Of a DNA stretch of 64,000 bases, positions 14,943-24,420 are shown in pieces. Both the position numbers and the translations under genes were made by a program. Numbering within the stretch: position 1 is the first letter of the stretch; every line of letters begins with the position of its first letter. This DNA is from Hoeflea sp038900095 (GTDB lineage Bacteria > Pseudomonadota > Alphaproteobacteria > Rhizobiales > Rhizobiaceae): assembly GCF_038900095.1 (NCBI RefSeq), contig NZ_JBBMQQ010000003.1, forward strand, positions 496,001-560,000, read 5' to 3'. A model generated the notes under the pieces. That model saw nothing but the letters and a program-made list of their open reading frames with translations, ran no database searches and had not been told where the DNA came from.

Positions 14943-16817
14943 ATGATGAAATATGATGTGATTGTTATCGGTGGCGGACATGCGGGCAGTGAAGCCGCTG
15001 CCGCATCGGCGCGCTTGGGTGCCAGGACGGCGCTGGTTACACACCGTCTGGACACGATCGGAACCATGTCGTGCAACCCGGCGATTGGTGGGCTCGGCAA
15101 AGGGCATCTGGTCCGTGAGATAGATGCCATGGACGGGCTTATGGGGTTGGCGGCTGATCGCTCCGGCATCCAGTTTCGTATGCTCAACCGCCGCAAGGGC
15201 CCGGCTGTATGGGGCCCAAGGACCCAGGCTGATCGCAAGCTCTACAAGAAGTCCATTCAGGACCTGCTCACGGCCACTCCGAATCTCGATATCATCGAGG
15301 GAGAAGTGGACGACCTGCTGATGGATGACGGAACTCTGGCGGGTGTGGTGCTGAAGGATGGCCAAAATATCAACAGTGCAGCCGTGGTTCTGACGACCGG
15401 AACGTTTCTTCGTGGGCTGATCCATATCGGCGATCGGAAGATACCGGCCGGCAGGATGAACGAAGCCCCTTCCCTGGGACTGTCCGGTACGCTTGAGCGG
15501 GCCGGGTTTGAACTTGGCCGTCTCAAGACCGGCACACCGGCGCGGCTGGATGGAAGCACAATCGATTGGGACCGCGTTGACTGGCAGGAGGCCGATGCGG
15601 ACCCTATCCCGTTCTCCTTCATGACGGACAGGATTGAAGTGCCACAAATTCGCTGCGGCATTACCAGAACGACCGATGCCACGCACAAGATCATCCAGGA
15701 CAACATTCACCGCTCGGCGATGTATTCCGGCCAGATAGAAGGCGTCGGACCACGGTATTGTCCGTCGATCGAAGACAAGATCGTCCGGTTCGGCGAGCGG
15801 GACGGACACCAGATTTTCCTCGAGCCAGAAGGTCTCGATGATTCAACGGTTTACCCCAATGGTATTTCCACCTCGCTGCCGGAAGACGTTCAGGATGCAT
15901 TTCTTCGCACCATTCCCGGCCTGGAGAACGTCAAGATCATACAGCCCGGCTATGCAATCGAATATGACCATGTTGATCCGCGTGAATTGAATCAGACGCT
16001 GGAAACCCGCCGGATCAGCGGGCTTTACCTGGCTGGTCAAATCAATGGAACCACCGGCTATGAAGAAGCTGGAGCGCAGGGACTTGCTGCCGGGTTGAAT
16101 GCGGCGTTGAAGGTCATGGGCAAATCGCCTTGCCTGTTCAGCCGGACCGATTCCTACATCGGCGTGATGATCGACGATCTGACAACCAAGGGTATCAGCG
16201 AGCCTTATCGTATGTTTACGTCGAGGGCTGAGTACCGGTTGTCTCTCCGGGCTGACAATGCAGAATTGCGCCTGACGCAGAAGGGTATTGATCTGGGATG
16301 CGTGTCTGCGGAGCGTCATTCGAGGTTCGAAACATATTTTGATTCGCTTGCGAAATGTTTGGATGCTCTCAAGGCGCTCAGCCTGTCACCAACAGAAGCC
16401 CAGAAACATGGTTTGTCCCTGAACAAGGATGGCATCCGCAGAACCGCGTTTCAGTTGCTGTCCTATCCGGACATTACACTGGAACGTATTCTTGCCATCT
16501 GGCCGGAACTTGCTGAGCACGATTCGAAGGTGTTGAATGCTGCTGCAGTTGATGCGACCTATGCCGTCTACCTCGAGCGTCAGAATCAGGACATTGCCGA
16601 GCGCCGGCGAGAGGAAAGCCGCCGGATCCCGGACAGTTTCCGTTACGACAACCTGCCGGGCCTGTCCCAGGAGCTGAAATCCAAGCTGGAGCGGATCCGT
16701 CCACCTTCGGTTGGCCATGCGGAACGGATCGAGGGAATGACTCCGGCCGCAATTGCGTTGCTATTGGTGCATTTGCGAAAAAGTCCGAAGGGCGATCAAG
16801 CCGAATTGGCTGGTTAG
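14943..16817 (+). CDS. mnmG: tRNA uridine-5-carboxymethylaminomethyl modification enzyme MnmG (GidA)
   Basis: 624 residues. FAD-dependent partner of MnmE in wobble-uridine modification. The N-terminal dinucleotide fold is YDVIVIGGGHAGSEAAAASARLG, then the GidA signatures NPAIGGLGKGHLVREIDAMDG and GLKTGTPARL-like RLKTGTPARLDGS. The middle has INGTTGYEEAGAQGLAAGLNAAL and the C-terminal helical domain is complete. The ATG at 14943 (MMKYDVIV) follows GGAG; ATG 14946 is equally possible. The longer frame to TTG 14841 would translate the parS sites (it reads through IVSRETY) and is unlikely. Nine bases separate it from rsmG. Confidence 0.97.
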   Translation: MMKYDVIVIGGGHAGSEAAAASARLGARTALVTHRLDTIGTMSCNPAIGGLGKGHLVREIDAMDGLMGLAADRSGIQFRMLNRRKGPAVWGPRTQADRKLYKKSIQDLLTATPNLDIIEGEVDDLLMDDGTLAGVVLKDGQNINSAAVVLTTGTFLRGLIHIGDRKIPAGRMNEAPSLGLSGTLERAGFELGRLKTGTPARLDGSTIDWDRVDWQEADADPIPFSFMTDRIEVPQIRCGITRTTDATHKIIQDNIHRSAMYSGQIEGVGPRYCPSIEDKIVRFGERDGHQIFLEPEGLDDSTVYPNGISTSLPEDVQDAFLRTIPGLENVKIIQPGYAIEYDHVDPRELNQTLETRRISGLYLAGQINGTTGYEEAGAQGLAAGLNAALKVMGKSPCLFSRTDSYIGVMIDDLTTKGISEPYRMFTSRAEYRLSLRADNAELRLTQKGIDLGCVSAERHSRFETYFDSLAKCLDALKALSLSPTEAQKHGLSLNKDGIRRTAFQLLSYPDITLERILAIWPELAEHDSKVLNAAAVDATYAVYLERQNQDIAERRREESRRIPDSFRYDNLPGLSQELKSKLERIRPPSVGHAERIEGMTPAAIALLLVHLRKSPKGDQAELAG

Positions 16818-16825
16818 GTTCAATA

Positions 16826-17461
16826 ATGGATATTTCAAAAGGCTTCTTTCCGGATTCCGATTTTGTTTCACGTGAAACATGGGGGAAACTGAACGTCTAT
16901 GCGGATCTGGTGCGAAAATGGCAGGCGTCGATCAATCTGATCTCGCCAAAAACCCTGCCGGAACTGTGGGAGCGACATATACTTGACAGTCTGCAACTGT
17001 TTCGTCTCAAGCCGGAGCCTCTGACATGGCTCGATATGGGCAGTGGCGCCGGATTTCCCGGGTTGGTGACAGCCATATGCCTGGCGGAACAGGACCAAGG
17101 CTGGGTCAATCTGGTTGAAAGCAACAACAAGAAGGCGGCTTTCCTGCGCCAGGTGATTCTGCAAACCGGCGCCAGAGCCAGTGTTTTGCCGATTCGCGTT
17201 GAAGATGCGCGGGCCAAGCTGGGCAAAATCGATGCAATTTCCGCCAGGGCCTTGGCATCACTGACGGAATTGTTCGGATATGCCGCTCCATACGCGGAAG
17301 ATAATCCCGATGTACAGATTTGGTTTCATAAAGGCTTGGATTACATTGGAGAAGTTCGATCAGCACGTGACCTTTGGTGCTTTGATCTGGTAGAACATCA
17401 AAGTCTGGCACAGGATGGATCGGCAATCCTGGAGATCAGTAACCTTTCCAAGCGCAACTAG
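16826..17461 (+). CDS. rsmG: 16S rRNA (guanine-N7) methyltransferase RsmG (GidB)
   Basis: 211 residues. It methylates N7 of G527 in 16S rRNA using SAM. The SAM motif is TWLDMGSGAGFPGLVTAI (about 67-84), followed by VNLVESNNKKAAFLRQV and the family block ISARALASLTELF. The N-terminal KWQASINLISPKTLPELWERHILDSLQL is also typical. Residues 13-19 (FVSRETW) are encoded by a perfect parS site, so the protein sequence is constrained there by DNA function. The gene ends 17 bases before parA, and all of mnmE to parB may be read as one long transcript. Confidence 0.97.
   Translation: MDISKGFFPDSDFVSRETWGKLNVYADLVRKWQASINLISPKTLPELWERHILDSLQLFRLKPEPLTWLDMGSGAGFPGLVTAICLAEQDQGWVNLVESNNKKAAFLRQVILQTGARASVLPIRVEDARAKLGKIDAISARALASLTELFGYAAPYAEDNPDVQIWFHKGLDYIGEVRSARDLWCFDLVEHQSLAQDGSAILEISNLSKRN
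16864..16879. promoter_or_regulatory. parS: parS site 4, perfect consensus, inside rsmG
   Basis: TGTTTCACGTGAAACA, 16 of 16 matches to the consensus ParB-binding site, embedded in codons 13-18 of rsmG (peptide VSRET). It is about 600 bases upstream of parA and the best site in the window. Confidence 0.95.
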
Positions 17462-17478
17462 GCCGCGGACCCTTTTCG

Positions 17479-18273
17479 ATGCAACTTTCGAAGAACCGGA
17501 TCATCACCATCGCCAACCAGAAGGGCGGCGTTGGCAAGACAACCACAGCAATCAACCTCGCCACAGCACTGGCTGCGATCGGCGAAGAGGTGCTGATCGT
17601 CGATATCGACCCGCAGGGCAATGCCAGTACCGGACTCGGCATTGACCGGAAGGATCGCGGCGTTTCGGCGTATGATCTGCTGACGCAGAATGCGACAGTG
17701 GCCGAGACCGTCATGCAGACGGCCGTGCCGCATCTTAGCATCATCCCCTCGACGATGGACCTGCTTGGTGTGGAGATGGAAATCGCCGGCATGCCGGACC
17801 GGGTGTACAAGCTCAAGAAGGCGCTGCAGGCCGACGATGCCAAACATTACGACTATGTGCTGATCGATTGCCCACCCTCGCTCAACCTGCTGACCATGAA
17901 CGCAATGGCGGCAGCTCACTCCATCCTGGTTCCGCTGCAGTGCGAGTTCTTTGCGCTGGAGGGTTTGAGCCAGCTTCTGGAAACAGTTGGCCAAGTGCGT
18001 GATTCGCTCAACCCCACCCTGGATATCCAGGGAATTGTCATGACCATGTATGACGCCCGCAACAATCTGGCGCTGCAGGTCGTGGAAGATGTCCGGTCAC
18101 ATTTGGGCGACAAGGTCTACAGAACCCTGATCCCGCGCAATGTGCGGGTCTCCGAAGCGCCCTCCTACGGGAAGCCGGCGATCCTGTATGATCTGAAATG
18201 TGCCGGCAGCCAGGCCTATCTGCAATTGGCCTCGGAAGTTATTCAGCGGGAACGCAATCGCAAGGCTGCCTGA
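17479..18273 (+). CDS. parA: Chromosome-partitioning ATPase ParA
   Basis: 264 residues. ParA dimerises with ATP on the nucleoid, and ParB-parS complexes chase the ParA gradient to move sister origins apart. The deviant Walker A KGGVGKTT (15-22) has the signature lysine, Walker A' is IVDIDPQGNASTGLG, and Walker B is YVLIDCPPSLNLLTMNA. The short form, with no N-terminal HTH domain, is the chromosomal type (Soj-like). It precedes parB by 33 bases and follows rsmG by 17. Confidence 0.97.
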   Translation: MQLSKNRIITIANQKGGVGKTTTAINLATALAAIGEEVLIVDIDPQGNASTGLGIDRKDRGVSAYDLLTQNATVAETVMQTAVPHLSIIPSTMDLLGVEMEIAGMPDRVYKLKKALQADDAKHYDYVLIDCPPSLNLLTMNAMAAAHSILVPLQCEFFALEGLSQLLETVGQVRDSLNPTLDIQGIVMTMYDARNNLALQVVEDVRSHLGDKVYRTLIPRNVRVSEAPSYGKPAILYDLKCAGSQAYLQLASEVIQRERNRKAA

Positions 18274-18306
18274 TCCTGAAAGCAGGCAGCAAGAGTGGAT
18301 ATGACG

Positions 18307-19200
18307 ATGTCAGACGATGTTTCAAAAAAGCGCCTCGGGCGGGGACTGGCGGCTCTGATCGGAGAGATCGACCAGCCTGTTCAATCACAGTCGAAGCCGA
18401 CCGTATCTGCGGACCGGACGGTGCCGATCGAGCATGTCAGCCGCAACCCACGCAATCCGCGGCGGAGCTTCGATCCGGCTGATCTTGAAGATCTGTCGAG
18501 ATCCATCCGTCAGCACGGCATCGTACAGCCGGTGATGGTACGCCAGTCCGGCGATGACCGCTACGAGATCATTGCCGGTGAACGTCGCTGGCGGGCCGCT
18601 CAAATGGCTGGCCTGGTGGATATTCCGGTCATTGTCCGGGATGTTGATGACCGGACGGCACTCGAAATCGCCATTGTCGAGAACGTGCAGCGTGCGGATC
18701 TCAATGCACTGGAAGAAGCGCAGGGTTACGAGCAGCTGATCGCGCAATATGGTTATACCCAGAACGATCTCGGTGAAGTCATCGGCAAGAGCCGCAGCCA
18801 TGTCGCCAATTCGCTGCGCTTGCTGAAACTGCCCGACGAAGTGCGGCAGATGCTGGCCGAGGGCGCACTGTCGGCCGGTCATGCCCGTGCCATCGTGTCG
18901 ACATCCGATCCGGTTCGGCTGGCGCGGAAGATCGCTGACGAAGGGCTGTCTGTCCGGGATGCGGAAAAGCTGGCGCAGAAAGATGCTGACCAGGCCGCCA
19001 ATCCGGGGGCTCTGGAGACAAAGTCCACAGGCCGCAGCGATGAAAAGGATGCCGATACGGTAGCCCTTGAGAGAAGCCTGTCCGATGTGCTGGGTCTCAA
19101 GGTGCAGCTGGCGCACAAGGGCCAGGGCGGTCAGTTGCGAATCGAGTACAAATCGCTCGAGCAGCTTGACGAGTTGTGCCGCCTTCTGGGCGAAAAATAG
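18307..19200 (+). CDS. parB: Chromosome-partitioning protein ParB
   Basis: 297 residues from ATG 18307 (MSDDVSKKRLGRGLAALIGE); in-frame starts at GTG 18295 and ATG 18301 add only two to four residues and cannot be excluded. KRLGRGLAALIG near the N terminus is the ParA-stimulating motif. The CTPase/ParB-N domain has RRSFDPADLEDLSRSIRQHGIVQPVMVR and YEIIAGERRWRAAQMAGL, including the GERRxRA arginine patch. The central HTH (TQNDLGEVIGKSRSHVANSLRLLKLP) reads parS, and the C-terminal dimerisation domain ends the protein. Four good parS sites lie within 3.6 kb upstream. Confidence 0.97.
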   Translation: MSDDVSKKRLGRGLAALIGEIDQPVQSQSKPTVSADRTVPIEHVSRNPRNPRRSFDPADLEDLSRSIRQHGIVQPVMVRQSGDDRYEIIAGERRWRAAQMAGLVDIPVIVRDVDDRTALEIAIVENVQRADLNALEEAQGYEQLIAQYGYTQNDLGEVIGKSRSHVANSLRLLKLPDEVRQMLAEGALSAGHARAIVSTSDPVRLARKIADEGLSVRDAEKLAQKDADQAANPGALETKSTGRSDEKDADTVALERSLSDVLGLKVQLAHKGQGGQLRIEYKSLEQLDELCRLLGEK

Positions 19201-19224
19201 CAGTTTTTACAAAGAGATAATCGA

Positions 19225-20253
19225 TCAGCGGCTGAGCAGGCAGGCTCTCAGCAGGGCTTGGCGCGCGATCGAGGCTTCAAGCTGAGGCCTGCGCCGGGTC
19301 TCCAGCACCGCGTCGGACAGCCGGCGCATTTCACGGTTGATTGCTTCAAGCCGCCAGTGACGCAATGCCCGCTCGACAACGGGTTTGCGCTTGAAATGGA
19401 TGCCACGCCCCTTCTCGGTCATGGCCTGGGCCGGCTGGCGCCCGTGGTTCTCAACGAGTGCGCGCATGGCGTCGAGTTGTTCGAACTGCATGATGCAGCT
19501 GCGCAAGACCAGAAACACCGAGGTCTTTGAGGCGAGGATCCGTTCCAGTGCCGATTCCAGGCGTACCGGGTCGCCGGAAAACACCGCGTCGACCGCGTCA
19601 TCGACCGACAGCGCCGCAACGTCGCCAATTGCCTCGATCACATCCTCGTCGGTGACCTGTCCTGAGCCGTGGCAATAAAGTGCTAGTTTTTTCAATTCGT
19701 TACGGCTGGCCAAACGGTCACCGCCAAGCAGTTGCGCAAGACGCTGACGGGCTTCACTCTGGATGGTAAGCCCTGCTCCGCCGAGTTCCTCATCGATAAG
19801 CGTCTGGATGCCACGTGCATCATCGGAATAGCAGGGAATGGCAAGCGCCGTGCGGGCATTCTCGAACAGCTTGCGCAGCGCGCTGCCCTTCTTGAGGTCG
19901 CCAGCCTCAATGAGAAGGTGCGAAGACCCCGGCTCCGTTTCTGTCAGGGCTGTCAGGGCCTGAACCAGCCCCCGCTCATTGCCTGCATTCTTGACCCAGA
20001 CCAGGCGGTCGCCGCCAAACAGGCTTATGGCACCGAATTCGTCGGCCAATCGTCCAGGATCGCCAGACAGGTCTGAGGCTTCAAGCTTGAGGACGGCGAA
20101 ATCATCCTTGAGGTCAACGCCGGTCTTCGCGGCGATTTCGGCTGTCCGCTCGGACACCAGCCCCCGGTCGGGGCCGTAGACCAGGATGATCCTGTAGGGC
20201 GTGCCTTCGCGCCGGACAAAAGCGGCAAATTCATGGGATTTGAGTTGTGCCAT
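19225..20253 (-). CDS. holA: DNA polymerase III delta subunit
   Basis: 342 residues. Delta opens the sliding clamp within the clamp loader. The N-terminal domain reads PYRIILVYGPDRGLVSERTAEIAAKTG, a degenerate AAA+ fold without a functional P-loop as normal for delta. Then come VWVKNAGNERGLVQALTAL, SSHLLIEAGDLKKGSALRKLFE and LAQLLGGDRLASRNELKKLALYCHG (the conserved lid region), followed by a helical C-terminal collar domain. It converges on parB with only 24 bases between the stops and follows lptE in the same direction by 26 bases. Confidence 0.95.
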   Translation of the reverse strand: MAQLKSHEFAAFVRREGTPYRIILVYGPDRGLVSERTAEIAAKTGVDLKDDFAVLKLEASDLSGDPGRLADEFGAISLFGGDRLVWVKNAGNERGLVQALTALTETEPGSSHLLIEAGDLKKGSALRKLFENARTALAIPCYSDDARGIQTLIDEELGGAGLTIQSEARQRLAQLLGGDRLASRNELKKLALYCHGSGQVTDEDVIEAIGDVAALSVDDAVDAVFSGDPVRLESALERILASKTSVFLVLRSCIMQFEQLDAMRALVENHGRQPAQAMTEKGRGIHFKRKPVVERALRHWRLEAINREMRRLSDAVLETRRRPQLEASIARQALLRACLLSR

Positions 20254-20279
20254 GATGCCCGTTCAAGCCGGTTTGAGGT

Positions 20280-20783
20280 CTATCGTGCAAGAATTGCCGC
20301 GATATCAGCGCGGACGAGGGCCGCAACCTGCCGCGCTGCACGATCTTCCGCTTCGAGCTTGGCCCGTTCCTGAGCGAAGTTCTGCGAGGGAAGGTCGAGC
20401 TGTGCATCGATAAAGCGCGAGCCGGATTTGACGGTTTCGCCGGTACTTTCCGATTTGAGGGCGTAATTTGCGGTCACCGTGGTGCGGGCGGCGGAAAACT
20501 CGTTGTCCACGCCGCCGGGCAACAGTCCGGTCACGCTCGATGTCACGTCCAGATCAAGCCGGTAGGCGGCGTTCTTCTGCTCGCCACCGAAACCAAGCAC
20601 CAGCTCGTTGCGAACCATCTGTTCGACGCGCGAATCGGCCTCCGAGACGGCAATTGACTGGGTGGTGCCGGCCATCGACCCGTAGAGCGGTCTTGCCTGG
20701 CAGCCTGCCAGCAGTCCGAGGCCGAGTACGGCAGCCAGAACCCGAGGCTTCCATCCCGATCCGGGAACTTCAAACGACAACAT
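20280..20783 (-). CDS. lptE: LPS-assembly lipoprotein LptE
   Basis: 167 residues. LptE plugs the LptD barrel and helps place lipopolysaccharide in the outer leaflet of the outer membrane. The lipoprotein signal is RVLAAVLGLGLLAGC with the lipobox LAGC and Cys28. The mature part has the RPLYG motif just after the anchor, beta strands typical of LptE, and the ARQVAALVRADIAAIL C-terminal helix. The order leuS-lptE-holA is conserved in proteobacteria and supports the call despite low sequence conservation. The start overlaps the leuS 3' end by 14 bases. Confidence 0.9.
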   Translation of the reverse strand: MLSFEVPGSGWKPRVLAAVLGLGLLAGCQARPLYGSMAGTTQSIAVSEADSRVEQMVRNELVLGFGGEQKNAAYRLDLDVTSSVTGLLPGGVDNEFSAARTTVTANYALKSESTGETVKSGSRFIDAQLDLPSQNFAQERAKLEAEDRAARQVAALVRADIAAILAR

Positions 20784-23400
20784 TGACGATCCTCTGGGGT
20801 ACGATGATGAGTTTGCGCGGCGGATTGCCTCCGGTCGCGTTCTGGACGAAATCCAGCGCCAGCACGGCTTGTTCTACCGCAGCTTGATCGGCATTGCGGT
20901 CAATTGTCAATTCTCCGCGCTTCTTGCCGTTGATCTGCACCGGCAGGGTGACCTGGTCATCCGTTACCAGCCCGGGTTCGTAATCCGGCCAGCGCGTTGT
21001 TGCCACCATGCCGTCATTGCCGAGCAGTTTCCAGCATTCTTCTGCCAGATGCGGCATCATCGGCGCAATCATCAGCACCACCATGTTGGCGGCCTGCTTG
21101 CAAGCTGCCGTGAGATCCGCGTCGGCCTTGCCGGCAGCAACCTCCGACAGCGGGGCTGCCAGGGTATTGACCAGCTCATAGAGCCGGGCCACCGCCTTGT
21201 TGAAGGCGAGTTTCTCGATGTCGTCGCCGATTGCCTTGACTGTCTTGTGGGCCGCGCGGGAGACGGTGAGCGCCTGCCCCTGAGTTCCCGTGGCAGCTTC
21301 GGTTTTGCTCAATTCCGGGGCGGCTTCACCCAGCAGGCGCCAGACGCGCTGAACGAAACGGTGGGCGCCTTCGACGCCGGCTTCGGTCCAGATCACATCG
21401 CGATCGGGCGGTGAGTCAGAAAGCATGAAAAAGCGTGCAGTATCAGCACCATAGCTGTCTATGATGTCGTCTGGATCAACGACATTCTTCTTCGATTTGG
21501 ACATTTTCTCGATCGAGCCGATGGTCAGCGCCTCGCCGGTCTTGGCGTGGCGGGCCTTGCGGCCACCGTCGACTTCCTCGATCACCACCTCGGCGGGTGG
21601 AACCCAGTCGCCCTTGCCACTATCGCCTGTGCGATAGGTTTCATGTACAACCATGCCTTGTGTGAACAAGCCGCGGAACGGCTCCTTCAGGTCGACATGG
21701 CCGGTCTGGCGCATGGCGCGGGTGAAGAAGCGCGAATAGAGAAGATGCAGGATCGCGTGCTCGATGCCGCCGATATACTGGTCGACCGGCAACCAGGCGC
21801 TGGCAACGGCCGGATCGGTCGGCGTGTCGTGGCGCGGTGCGGTGAAACGGGCAAAATACCAGGACGAATCGACAAACGTGTCCATCGTGTCGGTCTCGCG
21901 GCGCGCGGCTTTGCCGCAGGCCGGGCAATCGACGTGTTTCCAGGTCGGGTGATGGTCGAGCGGATTGCCCGGCTTGTCGAGCGTGACGTCATCGGGCAGC
22001 TGCACCGGGAGGTCCTTGGCCGGCACGGGAACCACGCCGCAGTCATCGCAGTGGATCACCGGGATCGGTGCACCCCAGTAGCGCTGGCGTGACAGACCCC
22101 AGTCGCGCAGGCGGAAATTGGTCTTGCGGGCCGCTTGCGGTGCATCTCCGAGCGTTTTCGCCTCGAGCAGGTCGGCGACAACATCGAAAGCCTTGTCCGG
22201 GGTCAGGCCATCAAGATTGCGCGAATTGATCATTACGCCGTCGCCGACATAAGCTGTATCGGTGATGACGAAACTCGAGGCATCGGCATCCGCGGGCATG
22301 ACCACCGGGGTGACCGGCAGATTGTACTTGCGGGCAAAATCAAGGTCGCGCTGGTCACCGGAAGGGCAGCCGAAAATGGCGCCGGTGCCATAATCCATCA
22401 GCACGAAATTGGCGATGTAGACCGGGATGGTCCACTCGGGATCAAGCGGATGAATGACATTGATGGCTGTCTTGAGACCGGTCTTCTCGGCGGTTTCCAG
22501 GGCTGCCAGCGATGTACCCGCACGGCGGCATTCATCACAGAACGCGGCGACCGCAGGATCCTTGGCGGACAGTTCCTTTGCCAGCGGATGATCGGCGGCG
22601 ATTGCCAGGAACGAGGCACCGAAAAGCGTGTCCGGACGGGTGGTGTAGACTTCGATGTCGGTCGCGCCGCCGGCCTCGGCCGGATCGGCGATTTCCCAGC
22701 GCAAAGACAGGCCCTCGGACTTGCCGATCCAGTTCTTCTGCATCAGCCGGACCTTTTCAGGCCATTGATCGAGCTCGTCGAGCGACTGCAGCAGATCGTC
22801 AGCGAAATCGGAAATGCGGAAGAACCACTGTGTCAGCTCGCGCTGCTCGACAAGTGCGCCCGAGCGCCAGCCGCGGCCGTCGATAACCTGCTCGTTGGCG
22901 AGAACCGTGTTGTCGACCGGATCCCAGTTGACCTTGGAATTGCGGCGGTAAATCAGGCCGGCCTTGAGGAAATCCAGGAACAGGGCCTGCTGCTGCTTGT
23001 AGTATTCGACGTCACAGGTGGCGAATTCCCGGCTCCAGTCGAGCGACAGGCCCATGGACTTGAGCTGTTTGCGCATGGCGTCGATGTTGGCATAGGTCCA
23101 GTCGCGCGGGTGAACCTTGTTCTGGATCGCGGCATTCTCGGCCGGCATGCCGAACGCGTCCCAGCCCATCGGGTGCAGCACGTTGAAGCCTTTTGCGCGC
23201 TTGTAGCGGGCGACCACATCTCCCATGGCGTAATTGCGCACATGTCCCATGTGGATCCGACCGGAGGGGTAGGGAAACATCTCGAGCACGTAGTATTTCG
23301 GGTCCGGACTGTCGTTGTCCGTCTCGAAAATCCGCGCTTCTTCCCACATGCGCTGCCAGCGGGTTTCCGCCTGTTTGGGATTGTATCGTTCAATTGCCAT
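20770..23400 (-). CDS. leuS: Leucyl-tRNA synthetase
   Basis: 876 residues, full length. Class I synthetase charging tRNA-Leu. The HIGH-type motif lies in FPYPSGRIHMGHVRNYAMGD (HMGH at 50-53) and the KMSKS loop in IEKMSKSKKNVVDPDDII (about residue 632). The editing domain CP1 between them contains YTTRPDTLFGASFLAIA with the conserved threonine-rich and YIANFVLMDYGTGAIFGCP segments. A zinc-type cluster appears as HCDDCGVV/VDCPACGK. ATG 23400 is the natural start. It heads the leuS-lptE-holA operon and is divergent from yggS. Confidence 0.98.
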   Translation of the reverse strand: MAIERYNPKQAETRWQRMWEEARIFETDNDSPDPKYYVLEMFPYPSGRIHMGHVRNYAMGDVVARYKRAKGFNVLHPMGWDAFGMPAENAAIQNKVHPRDWTYANIDAMRKQLKSMGLSLDWSREFATCDVEYYKQQQALFLDFLKAGLIYRRNSKVNWDPVDNTVLANEQVIDGRGWRSGALVEQRELTQWFFRISDFADDLLQSLDELDQWPEKVRLMQKNWIGKSEGLSLRWEIADPAEAGGATDIEVYTTRPDTLFGASFLAIAADHPLAKELSAKDPAVAAFCDECRRAGTSLAALETAEKTGLKTAINVIHPLDPEWTIPVYIANFVLMDYGTGAIFGCPSGDQRDLDFARKYNLPVTPVVMPADADASSFVITDTAYVGDGVMINSRNLDGLTPDKAFDVVADLLEAKTLGDAPQAARKTNFRLRDWGLSRQRYWGAPIPVIHCDDCGVVPVPAKDLPVQLPDDVTLDKPGNPLDHHPTWKHVDCPACGKAARRETDTMDTFVDSSWYFARFTAPRHDTPTDPAVASAWLPVDQYIGGIEHAILHLLYSRFFTRAMRQTGHVDLKEPFRGLFTQGMVVHETYRTGDSGKGDWVPPAEVVIEEVDGGRKARHAKTGEALTIGSIEKMSKSKKNVVDPDDIIDSYGADTARFFMLSDSPPDRDVIWTEAGVEGAHRFVQRVWRLLGEAAPELSKTEAATGTQGQALTVSRAAHKTVKAIGDDIEKLAFNKAVARLYELVNTLAAPLSEVAAGKADADLTAACKQAANMVVLMIAPMMPHLAEECWKLLGNDGMVATTRWPDYEPGLVTDDQVTLPVQINGKKRGELTIDRNADQAAVEQAVLALDFVQNATGGNPPRKLIIVPQRIVNVVV

Positions 23401-23621
23401 AAAAGATCACCAGAAAACCTGTCAGATTTTGTCGCGACCTTCACCATGAAACCCGTCAAGCGTCAACCATTGAGCGGTCCTTGAGCCGAAGTTCGGGGCT
23501 GTTTGGAAGATCCTGGCGGATGCATCTTGGCTGGCGATCGGGTTGGCGGAGCAATTGGCAAGCCGCACGGGCTGCGCTAACACCTGTAGGCGGAGTTGAA
23601 AGCAAGCAAATGGAGCAGGGC

Positions 23622-24281
23622 GTGAACGCACGGGAAAACCTTGAAAAAGTGCGCGCGGCAATCGCTGCAGCAGAAAAGGAAGCGGCAAGGGAAAACGGCT
23701 CGGTGCGGCTGGTTGCGGTCTCCAAGACCAAAACCGCGGAGGAGATCAGGCCGGTGATCGATGCGGGCCAGCGTGTGTTCGGCGAAAACCGGGTTCAGGA
23801 GGCGCAATCGAAATGGCCCGGCCTGAAAGCCGAAACCGCCGGAATCGAGCTTCACCTGATTGGCCCGCTTCAATCCAACAAGACCGCCGATGCGGTGGCG
23901 CTGTTTGATGTGATCCAGACCGTGGACCGGGAAAAGATCGCCAGGGAAATCGCCCGGGAAATCAAAAAGCAGGACAAGCGTCCCGGGCTCTATGTTCAGG
24001 TCAATACCGGTTCGGAACCGCAAAAGGCGGGCATCGAGCCGGACGAGGCGGCGGCATTCATTGCCATGTGCCGCGACGAACTCGGGCTGAAGATTACCGG
24101 CCTGATGTGCATTCCGCCGGTGGACGAGAATCCGGGCCCGCATTTCGCGCTGCTGGCAAAGATTGCCCGGGAGAATGATATTGATACGCTGTCGATGGGC
24201 ATGTCGGACGATTTTCAGACAGCAATCGCCTTTGGCGCGACCGAGGTCAGGGTAGGCTCGGCAATATTTGGCGCACGCTAA
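23622..24281 (+). CDS. yggS: YggS/PROSC family pyridoxal-phosphate homeostasis protein
   Basis: 219 residues. This family binds PLP on a fold-type III barrel and buffers free PLP; it is not a proven enzyme. The PLP lysine is in VRLVAVSKTKTAEEI. Further hallmarks are FGENRVQEAQSKWP, LHLIGPLQSNKTADAV, LYVQVNTGSEPQKAGI, and the C-terminal LSMGMSDDFQTAIAFGATEVRVGSAIFG. I chose GTG 23622 because GGAG lies 6 bases upstream and the protein then begins at the conserved NARENLEKV helix; ATG 23610 is an alternative four residues longer. The 221 bases to the divergent leuS hold no further gene that I can support. Confidence 0.95.
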   Translation: MNARENLEKVRAAIAAAEKEAARENGSVRLVAVSKTKTAEEIRPVIDAGQRVFGENRVQEAQSKWPGLKAETAGIELHLIGPLQSNKTADAVALFDVIQTVDREKIAREIAREIKKQDKRPGLYVQVNTGSEPQKAGIEPDEAAAFIAMCRDELGLKITGLMCIPPVDENPGPHFALLAKIARENDIDTLSMGMSDDFQTAIAFGATEVRVGSAIFGAR

Positions 24282-24420
24282 TCGATTTGATGCGGCGACC
24301 TAGCCCAACGTCTAGTTTTCGCGCTGTGCCGACAGGCATAGGGTGCCGCGAAATATGGGAATCGACGGTTTGTGTGCAGCATCCATGCGCTGCAGCCAAA
24401 TTTTTATGGAGGAGATGATC

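Noticed and set aside
22135..23484. 449-codon plus-strand frame antisense to leuS
   Set aside because: Mirror frame; leuS motifs are continuous on the other strand.
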